From: Conexibacter sp. CPCC 206217
Lineage (GTDB): Bacteria; Actinomycetota; Thermoleophilia; Solirubrobacterales; Solirubrobacteraceae
Direction: 5' to 3'
Assembly (NCBI RefSeq): GCF_030646165.1
Contig: NZ_JAUTDO010000001.1
Coordinates: forward strand, 868,001-932,000
DNA length: 64,000 nt
Shown here one piece after another: positions 9,667 through 18,627 of the stretch (position 1 is the first letter of the stretch; each line of letters begins with the position of its first letter). The notes below the pieces were generated by a model. The model made no database searches, was not told the origin of the DNA, and saw only the letters and a list, made by a program, of their open reading frames with translations. The position numbers and the translations under genes are program-made.

Positions 9667-10548
9667 TCACGGCCGCCGGCTCGCACGGAAGATCGCCGCC
9701 ATGTCCTCGGCGCCGTGCCCCTCCTCGATCGCCGAGCGCGCACGCGCGATCACGAGGTCGAGCATCGGCGCCACCAGCTCCGTCTCGCCGGCTGCCAGCT
9801 CGCGAGCCAGGCCCGCGTCCTTCGGGACGAGCGCCAGCGGGAAGAAGGGATCGAAGGCGCGGTCGCGCATGGCGGCGCCCTTCGACTGGGCGTATGGCAG
9901 GTCGAGCGGCCCGTCCTCGATCGCCTCCAGGAAGCGCGTCGGGTCCAGACCCGCGGTCTCGGCCAGCGCGACCGTCTCCGCCAGCGCCTCCAGCAGCGTC
10001 AGCAGCCACGTCTGCACGACGAGCTTGAGGCGCATGCCCGCACCGACGTCGCCGGCCCAGTGGATCCGTCTGCCGATCTTGCGCAGCAACGGCTCCGCGA
10101 GCGCGCGGACCGCCTCGTCCGCGCCCGCGAGCACGATCAGCTCACCCCGCTCGGCCGGCACGCGGCTGCCGGAGACCGGGGCGTCGACCAGCGAGACCGC
10201 CGACGCGGCGACGGCGGCGGCGAGCCGCTCCGTCGACGCGATCCCGATCGTCCCCATCTGGACCAGCAGCGCGCCGGGCCGCATCGCGGCGAGCGCGCCG
10301 CCGTCGAGCAGCACCCGCTCGGTGACCGGCCCGTCGGCGAGCAGCGAGACGACCGCGTCGGCACCGGCGACCGCGTCGGTCAGCCGCTCGCGCGCGCGCA
10401 GGCCGTGGCGCTCCAGCTCCACGGCCTTCGCATGGGTGCGGTTCCAGACGGTGACCTCGCACCCTCTGCGCCTCAGGTTGACCGCGACCGGCGAGCCGAG
10501 CAGCCCGGTGCCGAGCACCGTCACGCGCGGGACGTCGCGTGCGCTCAT
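9667..10548 (-). CDS. NAD(P)-dependent beta-hydroxyacid dehydrogenase family
   Basis: Oxidoreductase of the 3-hydroxyisobutyrate/6-phosphogluconate dehydrogenase-like family, 293 aa. The N-terminal Rossmann motif is VTVLGTGLLGSPVAVNL. DAPVSGSRVPAERGEL is the substrate-binding DAPVSG signature, and the catalytic lysine is in GAGMRLKLVVQ (about 175). The C-terminal helical domain ends in EGHGAEDMAAIF. It is the last gene of a ten-gene minus-strand operon, 13 bp behind the M24-like gene. The natural substrate is unknown; the operon context suggests a sugar-derived hydroxyacid. Confidence 0.87.
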   Translation of the reverse strand: MSARDVPRVTVLGTGLLGSPVAVNLRRRGCEVTVWNRTHAKAVELERHGLRARERLTDAVAGADAVVSLLADGPVTERVLLDGGALAAMRPGALLVQMGTIGIASTERLAAAVAASAVSLVDAPVSGSRVPAERGELIVLAGADEAVRALAEPLLRKIGRRIHWAGDVGAGMRLKLVVQTWLLTLLEALAETVALAETAGLDPTRFLEAIEDGPLDLPYAQSKGAAMRDRAFDPFFPLALVPKDAGLARELAAGETELVAPMLDLVIARARSAIEEGHGAEDMAAIFRASRRP

Positions 10549-10561
10549 CCCGCTGCCCCGC

Positions 10562-11932
10562 TCACGTCAGCGCACCGATGTCGGCGTGCGCCTCGTTGGG
10601 CGGCTGCAGGACGTTGGCACCCTCGGCGAACGACGTGCCGTTGAAGTACTTCGTGCCGGTGATCAGCAGCTCCTGCGCCGGGAAGCGCGTCAGCAGCCGG
10701 CAGCCGTCCGCCGTCACGAGCACCTCCTCCTCGATCCGCGCCGCCGACAGGCCGTCGGTGCCCGGCCAGTAGGTCTCCAGCGCGAAGACCATGTTCTCCT
10801 CCAGCTCGATCGGGTGCTCGAAGGAGTGGTAGCGGCTCATCAGCGGCTGCTCCCAGACGCTGAGCCCGATGCCGTGGCAGTACTGCAGCCCGAACGCCTC
10901 CTCCTCGTTGGCGAAGCCGAACTCCTGCGCCGCCGGGAAGTGGCGCACGATGTCCGCCGAGGAGGCGCCCGGACGCACCTCGGCCAGGGCGGCGTCCATG
11001 TGGTAGCGGGCGCGCTTGTAGGCGTCGCGCTGCACCGCCGTCGCCCCGCCGACGTTGAGGCAGCGGTAGTAGCACGTCCGATAGCCCATGAACGAGTGGA
11101 TGATGTCGTAGTAGGCCATGTCGCCCGGACGGATGACGCGGTCGGAGAAGACGTGCGGATGCGGGCTGCAGCGCTCGCCCGAGATCGCGTTGACCGCCTC
11201 GACCTCCTCGGATCCGAGGTTGTAGAGCACCGAGTTGATCACGGCGACCATCTCGCTCTCCTTCACGCCGACGTGCATCGAGCGGTAGAGCTCGTCGTAG
11301 GCGGCGTCGACCATCGCGGCGGCGTGCTCCAGCAGCGCGATCTCGTCGACCGACTTGATCCGCCGCGCCTGCTGCATCAGCTCCTGGCCGTTGCGCACCT
11401 CCAGACCCTCGGCCTCGAGCGCCTTCAGGACCGGGATCTCGACCACGTCGATGCCGATCGGCTCGCCGGCCAGGCCGCGCTCGCGCAGGATGTCGGCGAT
11501 CCGTCTCGCGTTGCCGCGCTCGACGCCGACCTCCTCCGGGATCGAGCCGCGCCACGTGGACACGCCGGCGCGCCAGTTCTCCGGCGAGATCCAGGGGTTG
11601 AACATCTGGTGGTTCTTGGCCGAGGAGCCGATGTCCCACAGGATCGGCTCCTCCCCGCGCGTGATCAGCACCGGGCGAAACAGCTTGTCCCGCGCCCAGT
11701 TGCCGATGTGCGTCGCGGTGGTGTACCGGACGTTGTTCATGTCGAACAGCAGCAGCGCTCCGAGCTCGGAGCGCTCCAGCTGCTCCATCGCGCGGGCCAT
11801 CCGGTAGCTGCGCAGGCGCTCGAAGTCGACCCGGCTCTCCCAGTCGACGCCCATCACGGCGCCCTGCGACGCGATCGGCGTGAACTTGCGAGGCAGGGCC
11901 TCCGGTGTGGGCCCTCCGACGTGTGTGTGCAT
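10562..11932 (-). CDS. M24-fold protein, DddP-like, with altered metal site
   Basis: Pita-bread (M24) fold protein of 456 aa. The N-terminal half (RSYRMARAMEQLERSELGAL, LLFDMNNVRYTT, LWDIGSSAKNHQMFNPW) resembles the DMSP-lyase DddP branch more than Xaa-Pro peptidases. Of the usual metal ligands, Asp276 (AYYDIIHS), His353 (CHGIGL), Glu386 (ALETYWPG) and Glu401 (RIEEEVLV) are present. The second aspartate, normally in a YxSDxTR context, is missing: the stretch reads MGYRTCYYRCLNVG. It may bind one metal, act as a lyase or have lost peptidase activity. It lies between the split transketolase and the dehydrogenase in one operon. Confidence 0.8.
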   Translation of the reverse strand: MHTHVGGPTPEALPRKFTPIASQGAVMGVDWESRVDFERLRSYRMARAMEQLERSELGALLLFDMNNVRYTTATHIGNWARDKLFRPVLITRGEEPILWDIGSSAKNHQMFNPWISPENWRAGVSTWRGSIPEEVGVERGNARRIADILRERGLAGEPIGIDVVEIPVLKALEAEGLEVRNGQELMQQARRIKSVDEIALLEHAAAMVDAAYDELYRSMHVGVKESEMVAVINSVLYNLGSEEVEAVNAISGERCSPHPHVFSDRVIRPGDMAYYDIIHSFMGYRTCYYRCLNVGGATAVQRDAYKRARYHMDAALAEVRPGASSADIVRHFPAAQEFGFANEEEAFGLQYCHGIGLSVWEQPLMSRYHSFEHPIELEENMVFALETYWPGTDGLSAARIEEEVLVTADGCRLLTRFPAQELLITGTKYFNGTSFAEGANVLQPPNEAHADIGALT

Positions 11933-11951
11933 GGTGTGTCCCCAGCTCGTC

Positions 11952-12773
11952 TCAGATTGGTGCGTCGACGCCGATCAGGCGCCGCGCCGCGTCCCACTGC
12001 TCCTGTGGGAGCCGCAGGTAGTGCGGGTAGTCCGCGTGCTCGAAGGCCGGCACGCCGCGCCCGAGAGCGGTGCGCGCGACGACCGCGGTCGGCTTGCCGG
12101 GCGTGATCCGGTCCCGCCGCAGCGCCGTCTGCAGCGCCGCCACGTCATGGCCGTCGACGGCGACGACCTCGCTGCCGAACGCCGCGAGCTTGTCCGCGAC
12201 CGGCTCGAGCGAGACGACCTCCTCGGTCGAGCCGTCGACCTGCCGTCTGTTGCGGTCGAGCACGATCGTGAGGTTGTCGAGCCCGTGGTGAGCGGCCGAC
12301 AGCAGCGCCTCCCACGTCTGCCCCTCCTGCAGCTCTCCGTCGGAGATCATGCAGTAGACGTGCGTGGGGCGCCCCTGCAGCCGCGCGCCGAGCGCGAGCC
12401 CGACCGCCTGCGAGAGGCCCTGGGCGAGCGACCCGCCGGTGATCTCGAAGCCGGGCAGCCCCTCCAGCGGGCTCTCCTCGATGCGCGATCCGTCCATGCC
12501 GTACGTCTCCAGTTCGGCAGGGTCGTAGAGACCCCGCTCCAGCTGCACGGCGTAGAGCGTCAGCGCGTAGTGGCCGGGCGAGAGCACGAAGCGGTCGTGG
12601 TCCTCCTGGGGCCCCTCGAGGCGCATCGCGTCGAAGAACAGGCAGCTCATGATCTCCGCCGTGCCGAGCGCCTGGCCGACATAGCCCTGGCCGCGGCCGG
12701 CCGCGATCCGTATGGCGTGCGCGCGCAGGCGCGCGGCGCACGTGCGGAGCTGGTCGATGGAAGCGCCGGTCAT
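11952..12773 (-). CDS. Transketolase, N-terminal (ThDP pyrophosphate) subunit
   Basis: One half of a two-subunit transketolase, 273 aa. It has AAGRGQGYVGQALGTAE, FVLSPGHYALTLYA, GGSLAQGLSQAVGLALG and the ThDP-diphosphate motif ISDGELQEGQTWEA (GDG region) with VLDRNRRQVDG, where the usual N of NxN is retained. ATG 12773 overlaps the stop of the C-terminal subunit gene (ATGA); a longer frame upstream is only antisense read-through. Split transketolases of this type serve specialised sugar pathways such as apiose or sulfo-sugar breakdown. Here the substrate is unknown. Confidence 0.88.
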   Translation of the reverse strand: MTGASIDQLRTCAARLRAHAIRIAAGRGQGYVGQALGTAEIMSCLFFDAMRLEGPQEDHDRFVLSPGHYALTLYAVQLERGLYDPAELETYGMDGSRIEESPLEGLPGFEITGGSLAQGLSQAVGLALGARLQGRPTHVYCMISDGELQEGQTWEALLSAAHHGLDNLTIVLDRNRRQVDGSTEEVVSLEPVADKLAAFGSEVVAVDGHDVAALQTALRRDRITPGKPTAVVARTALGRGVPAFEHADYPHYLRLPQEQWDAARRLIGVDAPI

Positions 12774-13726
12774 CGGACCGTCCCCCGCGTGTCGAGTGCC
12801 AGTGCGGCGAGTCCCGCGGCGTCGAGCCCGAGCTGCTCGCGGATGTACGGCAGGCGGCCGCTCGGCGGCCAGACGTCGGGCACGCCGGTCCTCACGACGC
12901 GCGTGCCCAGCCCACCGCCGGCGGCGACGCCCGCGACGGCCTCGCCGAGACCGCCGACCGTCGAGGCGTTCTCGACGGTGACGACGACGCGGTGGCGCTC
13001 GCAGAAGGCGCCGACCGCCTCGTGGTCCAGCGGCTTGATCGTCGGGACGTGCAGATGCGCGCTCTCGACGCCTCGCGCGTGCAGTTCCGCGCGCGCTTCG
13101 ATCACCCATTGCGTCGCCAGGCCGCTGGAGAGGAACGCCACCTCGCCCTCCGGCTCCAGCTCGACCGCGCGGCCGAGCGCGAAGCGCTCGTCGCCCCGGG
13201 GCCGGCTCAACGCCGGCTGGCTCCCGCGGTACGCGCGCACGTAGAGCGGCCCGTCCGCCTCGCCGGCCGCGCGCAGCGCGCCGTGCAGGTCGACGGCGTC
13301 AGCCGGGTCGACGACCGTCATCGTCGGCACTGCGCGCATGAGCGCGACGTCGTCGATCGCCTGGTGGGTGGCGCGGAACGGCGTGCTGATGCCTGGCATG
13401 CACCCGACCAGCGCCACGCGGGTGGGCCCGGTCGCCAGCGACATCGCGACCTGGTCGTAGGCGCGACGCGCGATGAAGACGCCGTAGGTGACCACGATCG
13501 GCAGCAGGCCGGACTTCGCCAGCCCGGCTGCGGCGCCGATGATGTTCGCTTCCGACATGCCCATCTGCAGGAGCCGGTCGGGGAACGCCTGGCCGAACGC
13601 GCCGACGTCGACGTAGCGCCCCAGGTCTCCGATCAGCACGACGATCCGGTCGTCCTCTCGGCCGCGGCGCAGGAGCGAGTCGCCGAAGGCGACGGGGCCG
13701 GCCGCGGTGGACAGACCAGACATCAT
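12770..13726 (-). CDS. Transketolase, C-terminal (pyrimidine-binding) subunit
   Basis: Second half of the split transketolase, 318 aa. It contains FGDSLLRRGREDDRIVVLIGDLG, MGMSEANIIGAAAGLA with the catalytic glutamate that activates ThDP, YGVFIARRAYDQVAMS, FRATHQAIDDVALMRAVP, and a C-terminal domain with VPTIKPLDHEAV and ENASTVGGLGEAV. It precedes and overlaps the N-terminal subunit gene by 4 bp, so the halves are translated together. The order, C-terminal half first, is the reverse of a fused transketolase. Confidence 0.88.
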   Translation of the reverse strand: MMSGLSTAAGPVAFGDSLLRRGREDDRIVVLIGDLGRYVDVGAFGQAFPDRLLQMGMSEANIIGAAAGLAKSGLLPIVVTYGVFIARRAYDQVAMSLATGPTRVALVGCMPGISTPFRATHQAIDDVALMRAVPTMTVVDPADAVDLHGALRAAGEADGPLYVRAYRGSQPALSRPRGDERFALGRAVELEPEGEVAFLSSGLATQWVIEARAELHARGVESAHLHVPTIKPLDHEAVGAFCERHRVVVTVENASTVGGLGEAVAGVAAGGGLGTRVVRTGVPDVWPPSGRLPYIREQLGLDAAGLAALALDTRGTVR

Positions 13727-13844
13727 CGGGCCGCCGGTCGGCCGGGCGGTGGGTACGCGGGGGGAATCAAGAACAGCTCCTCGAAGTGGTGAAGCGGGAC
13801 GGTGCGGCCGAGCGGCCGCGGACTGAGGTGGTGCAGGCGCTCGG

Positions 13845-14564
13845 TCATCGCGCGGTGTATCCGCCGTCGATGTGAAGCTCCGCGCCGGTGACGAACCGCG
13901 CCTCGTCGCTCGCGAGGTAGACGACGCCGTGAGCGATGTCGAGCTCTTCTCCCATCCGTCCCATCGGCGTGCGCGCCACCACCTCCGCGCGGACGGCGGC
14001 GTCCTGCATCGTGATCAGCGGCGTGCGGATGATCCCGGGATGGACGGAGTTCACGCGCACCCCGGTTGCGGCGTGGGTGACGGCGGCGTTCTTGGTCATG
14101 TCGCGGACGGCGGCCTTGGTCGCGTGATAGGCGGCCGCACCGGGGACCGCCACCGTGCCCCAGATCGACGACAGGTTGACGATCGCACCGCCGCCGGCGG
14201 CGACCATGCCCGGGATCGTCGCGCGCATCGCCAACATGACCGCGGTCTGGTTGATCGCCACCACGCGGTCCCAGTCGATGAACTCGAGGTCGTCGATCGG
14301 CGGGTAGCGAAGGGCGCCGGGGTTGTTGACGAGCACCGTGGGGAGGTCGGCGGCCGTTTCCGTGCGCGCCACGCAGCGGTCCCAGAGCGCGGGGTCGGCG
14401 ACCTCGCCGCGCACGAAGGCGACGTCGCCGTCGAAGGGCGTGCCGGGCTCGTCACGGTCGATCACGGTGACCGCGGCCCCTTCCGCGACGAACCGCTCGA
14501 CGATCGCGCGGCCGATGCCGCGCGACCCGCCGGTGACGATCGCCGCCTTGCCTTGGAGCTTCAT
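13845..14564 (-). CDS. SDR-family oxidoreductase
   Basis: Classical short-chain dehydrogenase of 239 aa with the NAD(P) motif VTGGSRGIGRAI, NNPGAL in place of NNAG, the serine of SSIWG, the catalytic AAYHATKAA (Tyr and Lys) and HPGIIRTPL. The ATG at 14564 is preferred because the Rossmann strand begins five residues later. It is 20 bp behind the VOC gene in the ABC-importer operon. It probably oxidises a hydroxyl of the imported sugar or polyol; the exact substrate cannot be read from sequence. Confidence 0.88.
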   Translation of the reverse strand: MKLQGKAAIVTGGSRGIGRAIVERFVAEGAAVTVIDRDEPGTPFDGDVAFVRGEVADPALWDRCVARTETAADLPTVLVNNPGALRYPPIDDLEFIDWDRVVAINQTAVMLAMRATIPGMVAAGGGAIVNLSSIWGTVAVPGAAAYHATKAAVRDMTKNAAVTHAATGVRVNSVHPGIIRTPLITMQDAAVRAEVVARTPMGRMGEELDIAHGVVYLASDEARFVTGAELHIDGGYTAR

Positions 14565-14583
14565 GACGCGCACGTCCTCCGGG

Positions 14584-15117
14584 TCAGGGGGCCTCGACGC
14601 CCCAGTCGACGACCAGCGGCTGGCCTTCGTCGACCCAGCGGCGGAAGGCCGCCCGGTCGCCGCCCTCATGGATCTCGATCCGGATGCCGTCCGGCTGGCG
14701 GTAGTACGCCCAGCCGATGAGCGCCTCTTCGCGGCCGTCGATCCGGTTCGCGTACTCGAGCTCGTAGCCGGCCGTCTCCAGCTGCCGCGCGGCGGCCTCC
14801 ATGTCGTCTGCCCAATAGCCGATGTGGTGCAGACGGGCCTGGCCGTCGGTGACCTCCCACGGCGATCCCGGCGCGCCCTCGAACAGCTCCACCCACGGCT
14901 TCGACCCGCTGCCGTAGCGCCCGCGGCCGCGGATGTGCTTGGTCCCGCCCTCGGCCCGGGGTGCGGTCACGACGTGGTCGATCTCGACGGGGCTGGACCA
15001 CTGCGTGCCGAACATGAGGCTGAAGCGCTCTCTCCACGCGTCGAGATCGGGGACCGCGATGCAGATGTGCGAGATCTCCCAGTCCTTCGGGACGGTGCTG
15101 AGGTCGGCTGCGTTCAT
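14584..15117 (-). CDS. VOC-superfamily (glyoxalase-like) protein
   Basis: Vicinal-oxygen-chelate protein of 177 aa with two beta-alpha-beta modules. HICIAVPDLDAWRERFSLMF starts the first, and HHIGYWADDMEAAARQLETAGYELE starts the second. Probable metal ligands are the histidine of ISHICIAV, the histidine of LHHIGYW and the glutamate of IRIEIHEGG. Such proteins act as isomerases, dioxygenases or glyoxalases. In this operon an epimerase or aldose-ketose isomerase role would fit, but that is inference. Confidence 0.82.
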   Translation of the reverse strand: MNAADLSTVPKDWEISHICIAVPDLDAWRERFSLMFGTQWSSPVEIDHVVTAPRAEGGTKHIRGRGRYGSGSKPWVELFEGAPGSPWEVTDGQARLHHIGYWADDMEAAARQLETAGYELEYANRIDGREEALIGWAYYRQPDGIRIEIHEGGDRAAFRRWVDEGQPLVVDWGVEAP

Positions 15118-15181
15118 GGGTCGCTCCTCCTTGGTCTGGCGTGTGGTGGTCGGTGAGCCGGGCGCGCGTCGCGGCTGTCGC

Positions 15182-15940
15182 CTACGCGAAGATCAATCCG
15201 CTGTCGACGATCAGCGACTGCCCGGTGATGCTGTTGGCGCGCGGGCCGATCAGGAACTCGACGGCGTCCGCGATGTCGTCCGAGGTCTGGTTGCGCCGCA
15301 GCGAGGTGCCCTCGGCGATCGAGTCGAAGACCGCGTCGGGATCGTCGGTGTCCTGCGCCTCGGCGCTCCACATCGCGGTCTTTATCGCGCCCGGGCAGAC
15401 CGCGTTGGCGCGGATCCCGTCCGGGCCGAGCTCGCGCGCGAGCGTGCGCGTCAGCCCGATCACCGCATGCTTGGACGCGACGTAGTTGGCGAACTTGGGG
15501 AAGCCGTCGCGGCCGGCGATCGAGGCGATGTTCACGATCGCCCCGCGCCCGCGCGGTCTCATCGCCCGCGCCGCGGCGCGGCAGACCAGGAACGTGCCGC
15601 GCGCGTTGACCGTCAGCACGGCGTCCCACTGCTCGACCGTCATGTCGACGAACGGCGTCGCCGCGACGATGCCGGCGTTGTTGACGACGCCGTAGAGGCC
15701 GCCGAGCCGCTCGTCGGCGTAGCGCACGGCCTCCTCGCACGACTGCTCGCTCGTGACGTCGAGTCGCAGCGCGTGCGCCTCGCCGCCGTCGTCGCGGATC
15801 CTCTGCGCGACCAGCTCGGCCGTGTCGGCGTCGATGTCGGTGACGAGCACCGCGTAGCCGGTCGCGGCCAGCCGCTCGGCGATCGTGGCGCCGAGGCCGC
15901 GACCCGCGCCGGTGACGAGCACCGCTTCTTGTTCGGACAT
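15182..15940 (-). CDS. SDR-family oxidoreductase
   Basis: Short-chain dehydrogenase of 252 aa: VLVTGAGRGLGATIAERL, VNNAGIVAATPFVDM, IVNIASIAGRDGFPKFANYVASKHAV with catalytic Ser-Tyr-Lys, and CPGAIKTAMWSAEAQ. The start at ATG 15940 leaves out a 12-residue upstream extension that lacks a good ribosome site. Second gene-product type of SDR in the same operon, 45 bp behind the permease gene. The two SDRs could act successively on one substrate. Confidence 0.88.
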   Translation of the reverse strand: MSEQEAVLVTGAGRGLGATIAERLAATGYAVLVTDIDADTAELVAQRIRDDGGEAHALRLDVTSEQSCEEAVRYADERLGGLYGVVNNAGIVAATPFVDMTVEQWDAVLTVNARGTFLVCRAAARAMRPRGRGAIVNIASIAGRDGFPKFANYVASKHAVIGLTRTLARELGPDGIRANAVCPGAIKTAMWSAEAQDTDDPDAVFDSIAEGTSLRRNQTSDDIADAVEFLIGPRANSITGQSLIVDSGLIFA

Positions 15941-15985
15941 GGATCTACCTTTCCGTAGTGAGAGTGCTTGCAGCAACGGCCGGGG

Positions 15986-17053
15986 TCACGTGCCGACCTC
16001 CAGCGATCCGGTGCGATGGCGACGGATCTGAGCCGAGACGGCGATCGCGATCACGAGCGCGGCGCCGTTGAAGACGGAGGTCACCCACGGGGCGGCGCCG
16101 ACGAGCGTCAGCCCGCCGACCATGCTGCCGACGAAGAACAGCCCGAGGAAGGTCCCGAAGACGTTGTACTTGCCCGGCTGCCACGTCGTGGCGCCGAGAA
16201 AGACCGCCGCCACCGCGGGGACGATGAAGTTGACGCCGCCGACGGTCGGGTCGCCGTTGCCGGTCGAGGCGATCTGCAGCAGCCCGCCGACCCCCGCGAT
16301 GACACCTGAGAAGACGAAACTCGTCAGGACCACCGGCTTGACCCGCACGCCCGTGAGGCGCGCCGCACTGAGATTGGAGCCGACGGCGAACAGCGTGCGT
16401 CCGTAGACGGTCTGCGTGATCCCGAACCACACGATCACGCCGAGCACGACCGCGAGCACGAACAGGTCCGGGATGCCCAGCAGCGTGCCGCTGCCGAGGT
16501 CCGTCAGCGTCTGCGACAGCCCGCTGCTGACCGGGATGCCCTTCGAGTACGCCTGCACCAGGCCGCTGATCACCGTCGCGGTGCCGAGCGTGGCGATCAG
16601 CGAGTTGACGCCCAGGTAGGCGACGATCACGCCGTTGACCAAGCCGATCGCGACGCCGACGACGATCGCCAGCACGACGACTGCCACCAGCGGCCAGCCG
16701 TGTCTGCTCATCATCCCGGCGCAGAGGATGCTGCTGAAGCCGAGCGTCGAGCCGACCGAGACGTCGAAGCGGCCGCCGATCAGCGGGATCATCAGGGCCA
16801 GCGCGAGCACCACGAGCACCGACTGCGTGATCGTGATCGTCTGGAAGTTGGCAGACGTCGCGAACGTGTCCGGCCGCAGCAGACAGAACACCACGACCAT
16901 GATCGCGAACAGGATCGGCAGCCCGAGCCGCTCGAGCAGCACCGAGAGCGAGGCCCGCGCGGCCTGCGCGTCGTGTCCGGCCGGCGCGGCGTCGTCGCCG
17001 TGCGCGACGCTCTGCACGGCGCGGGCGGTCGAGTCTTCGGAAGTTGGAGTCAT
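15986..17053 (-). CDS. Ribose-type ABC transporter permease
   Basis: Membrane subunit of a CUT2 (RbsC-like) sugar importer, 355 aa with roughly ten hydrophobic helices. Family signatures visible are MIPLIGGRFDVSVGST (the substrate-channel GGxxDLS region), VNGVIVAYLGVNSLIATLGT, YGRTLFAVGSNLSAARLTGV and VPAVAAVFLGATTWQPGKYN. Its ATG overlaps the ATPase stop by 4 bp. With the ATPase and binding protein upstream it forms a complete importer. Confidence 0.92.
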   Translation of the reverse strand: MTPTSEDSTARAVQSVAHGDDAAPAGHDAQAARASLSVLLERLGLPILFAIMVVVFCLLRPDTFATSANFQTITITQSVLVVLALALMIPLIGGRFDVSVGSTLGFSSILCAGMMSRHGWPLVAVVVLAIVVGVAIGLVNGVIVAYLGVNSLIATLGTATVISGLVQAYSKGIPVSSGLSQTLTDLGSGTLLGIPDLFVLAVVLGVIVWFGITQTVYGRTLFAVGSNLSAARLTGVRVKPVVLTSFVFSGVIAGVGGLLQIASTGNGDPTVGGVNFIVPAVAAVFLGATTWQPGKYNVFGTFLGLFFVGSMVGGLTLVGAAPWVTSVFNGAALVIAIAVSAQIRRHRTGSLEVGT

Positions 17054-18627
17054 GTCTGGTCTCCGTCGCTGTACACGAGCTCTGTCAGGCGACTGCGTGT
17101 CGCCTGCGCGCCGACGACCTCGCGCGTGATGCGCCCGCCCTGCAGCACCAGCACGCGATCGGAGACGTCGGCAAGCTCCTCGAAATCCGATGCGACGAGG
17201 ATCGCCCCCATGCCCTCGTCGACCGCGGCGTTGATCGCTGCGTAGAGATCAGCCCGCGCCCCGACGTCGACGCCCTGCGTCGGATCGTCGAGCAGCAGCA
17301 GAAGCGGTCTGCGCCGCAGCCACCGGGCGACGATCGCCTTCTGCATGTTCCCGCCCGAGAGCGTGCCGAGCAGCGCCCGATCGCCCGCGGTGCGGATGCC
17401 GAACTGCGCGATGTCGGCGCGTGCCGCGGCTCGCTCCATGCCGTGGCGCAGGCGTCCGCCACGGCGGAAGCGGACGATGTCGGCGGCCGAGAGGTTCTCG
17501 CGCACCGTCATCGACAGCATCGCCGCGTCCAGCTCGCGGCGCTCGGGGATGTACGCCACCCCGAGCCCCATCATCTGCTGCACGCTCGACGGCTCGACGT
17601 CGCGCCCGCCGACGCTGAGTCGCTGCGCCTCGCCCCGGTCGGCGCCGAACAGCATCCGCAGCAGCTCGGTCCGCCCGGAGCCGAGCAGCCCCGCGATCCC
17701 GACGATCTCCCCCTGCTTGACGTCGAGGTCGACGCCCTTCAGCGGACCGCCGCGCAGCCCGCGCACCGACAGCGCAGCGGCCGACTGCGGCCGCCGCCGA
17801 TGGGTGCTCATGACGTTCTCGACGGGACGTCCGACGATCAGGTGGACGAGGTCGCGCTCGCTCAGCCCGCGCGTCGGCCGCGTCTCGACGTGGCGCCCGT
17901 CGCGCAGGACCGTCAGCGCGTCGGTCAGGTTGACGATCTCGTCGAGCCGGTGCGAGACGTAGAGGATGCTCTGACCGCGGCGCCCGTATCGGCGCAGGCT
18001 CTCCAGCAGCACCTCGACCTCGTGCTCGGGCAGCGCCGCGGTCGGCTCGTCGAGGACGAGCAGCGACGCCGCCCCCTCGCCGTCGTCCCGCTCGTCCTGC
18101 AGCGCCCGCGCGATCGCGACCATCGTGCGAGTCGCCGGCCGCAGGTCCCCGATCAGCGACTCCGCCGTCGCCTCGATCTCGAAGCGCTCCAGCAGCCCGT
18201 CTGTCCGGCGCCGCAGCCGACGCCAGTCGATCGCGCCGAGCCGCCGCGGGAAGCGGCCGCCCAGCGCGAGGTTCTCGGCGACCGTCATCGTGCCGATGAC
18301 GCCCGGGTTCTGGTGCACGAAGCGCAGCCCCAGACGCCGGGCGATCTCCGGCGTGTTCGAACGCGCCGCGATCTCCTCTTCTCCGACCAGCAGCTCGCCC
18401 GCGTCGCCGCGGTGCACGCCGGCGAGGATCTTGATCAGCGTCGACTTCCCGGAGCCGTTGCCGCCGATCAGGCCGTGGATGCTCCCGTCGCCGACCGCGA
18501 AGCTCACGTCGTCGAGCGCCTGCGTCGCGCCGAACGCCTTTGAGACGTGCGACAGGCGCAGCGCGGCGGCGGGCTCCTCGGTCACCCCGACCCGTCGCTC
18601 GGCATCCAGCGCGGCGCCGCCGTTCAT
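17050..18627 (-). CDS. Ribose-type ABC transporter ATPase (tandem domains)
   Basis: RbsA-like protein of 525 aa with two nucleotide-binding domains. Domain 1 has Walker A GGNGSGKST and Walker B LLVLDEPTAAL; its signature region reads LRPATRTMVAIARAL instead of LSGGQ, so it is degenerate. Domain 2 has the canonical signature TLSGGNMQKAIVARWL and LLLLDDPTQGVDVG, while its P-loop is the relaxed GLLGSGRTE, as usual in this family. ATG 18627 overlaps the binding-protein stop (ATGA). It energises the importer with the permease at 15986. Confidence 0.92.
   Translation of the reverse strand: MNGGAALDAERRVGVTEEPAAALRLSHVSKAFGATQALDDVSFAVGDGSIHGLIGGNGSGKSTLIKILAGVHRGDAGELLVGEEEIAARSNTPEIARRLGLRFVHQNPGVIGTMTVAENLALGGRFPRRLGAIDWRRLRRRTDGLLERFEIEATAESLIGDLRPATRTMVAIARALQDERDDGEGAASLLVLDEPTAALPEHEVEVLLESLRRYGRRGQSILYVSHRLDEIVNLTDALTVLRDGRHVETRPTRGLSERDLVHLIVGRPVENVMSTHRRRPQSAAALSVRGLRGGPLKGVDLDVKQGEIVGIAGLLGSGRTELLRMLFGADRGEAQRLSVGGRDVEPSSVQQMMGLGVAYIPERRELDAAMLSMTVRENLSAADIVRFRRGGRLRHGMERAAARADIAQFGIRTAGDRALLGTLSGGNMQKAIVARWLRRRPLLLLLDDPTQGVDVGARADLYAAINAAVDEGMGAILVASDFEELADVSDRVLVLQGGRITREVVGAQATRSRLTELVYSDGDQT

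Noticed and set aside
9701..12106. An 801-residue plus-strand open frame
   Set aside because: It runs antisense through the dehydrogenase and M24 genes, has no recognisable motif and biased composition; an artefact of high GC.
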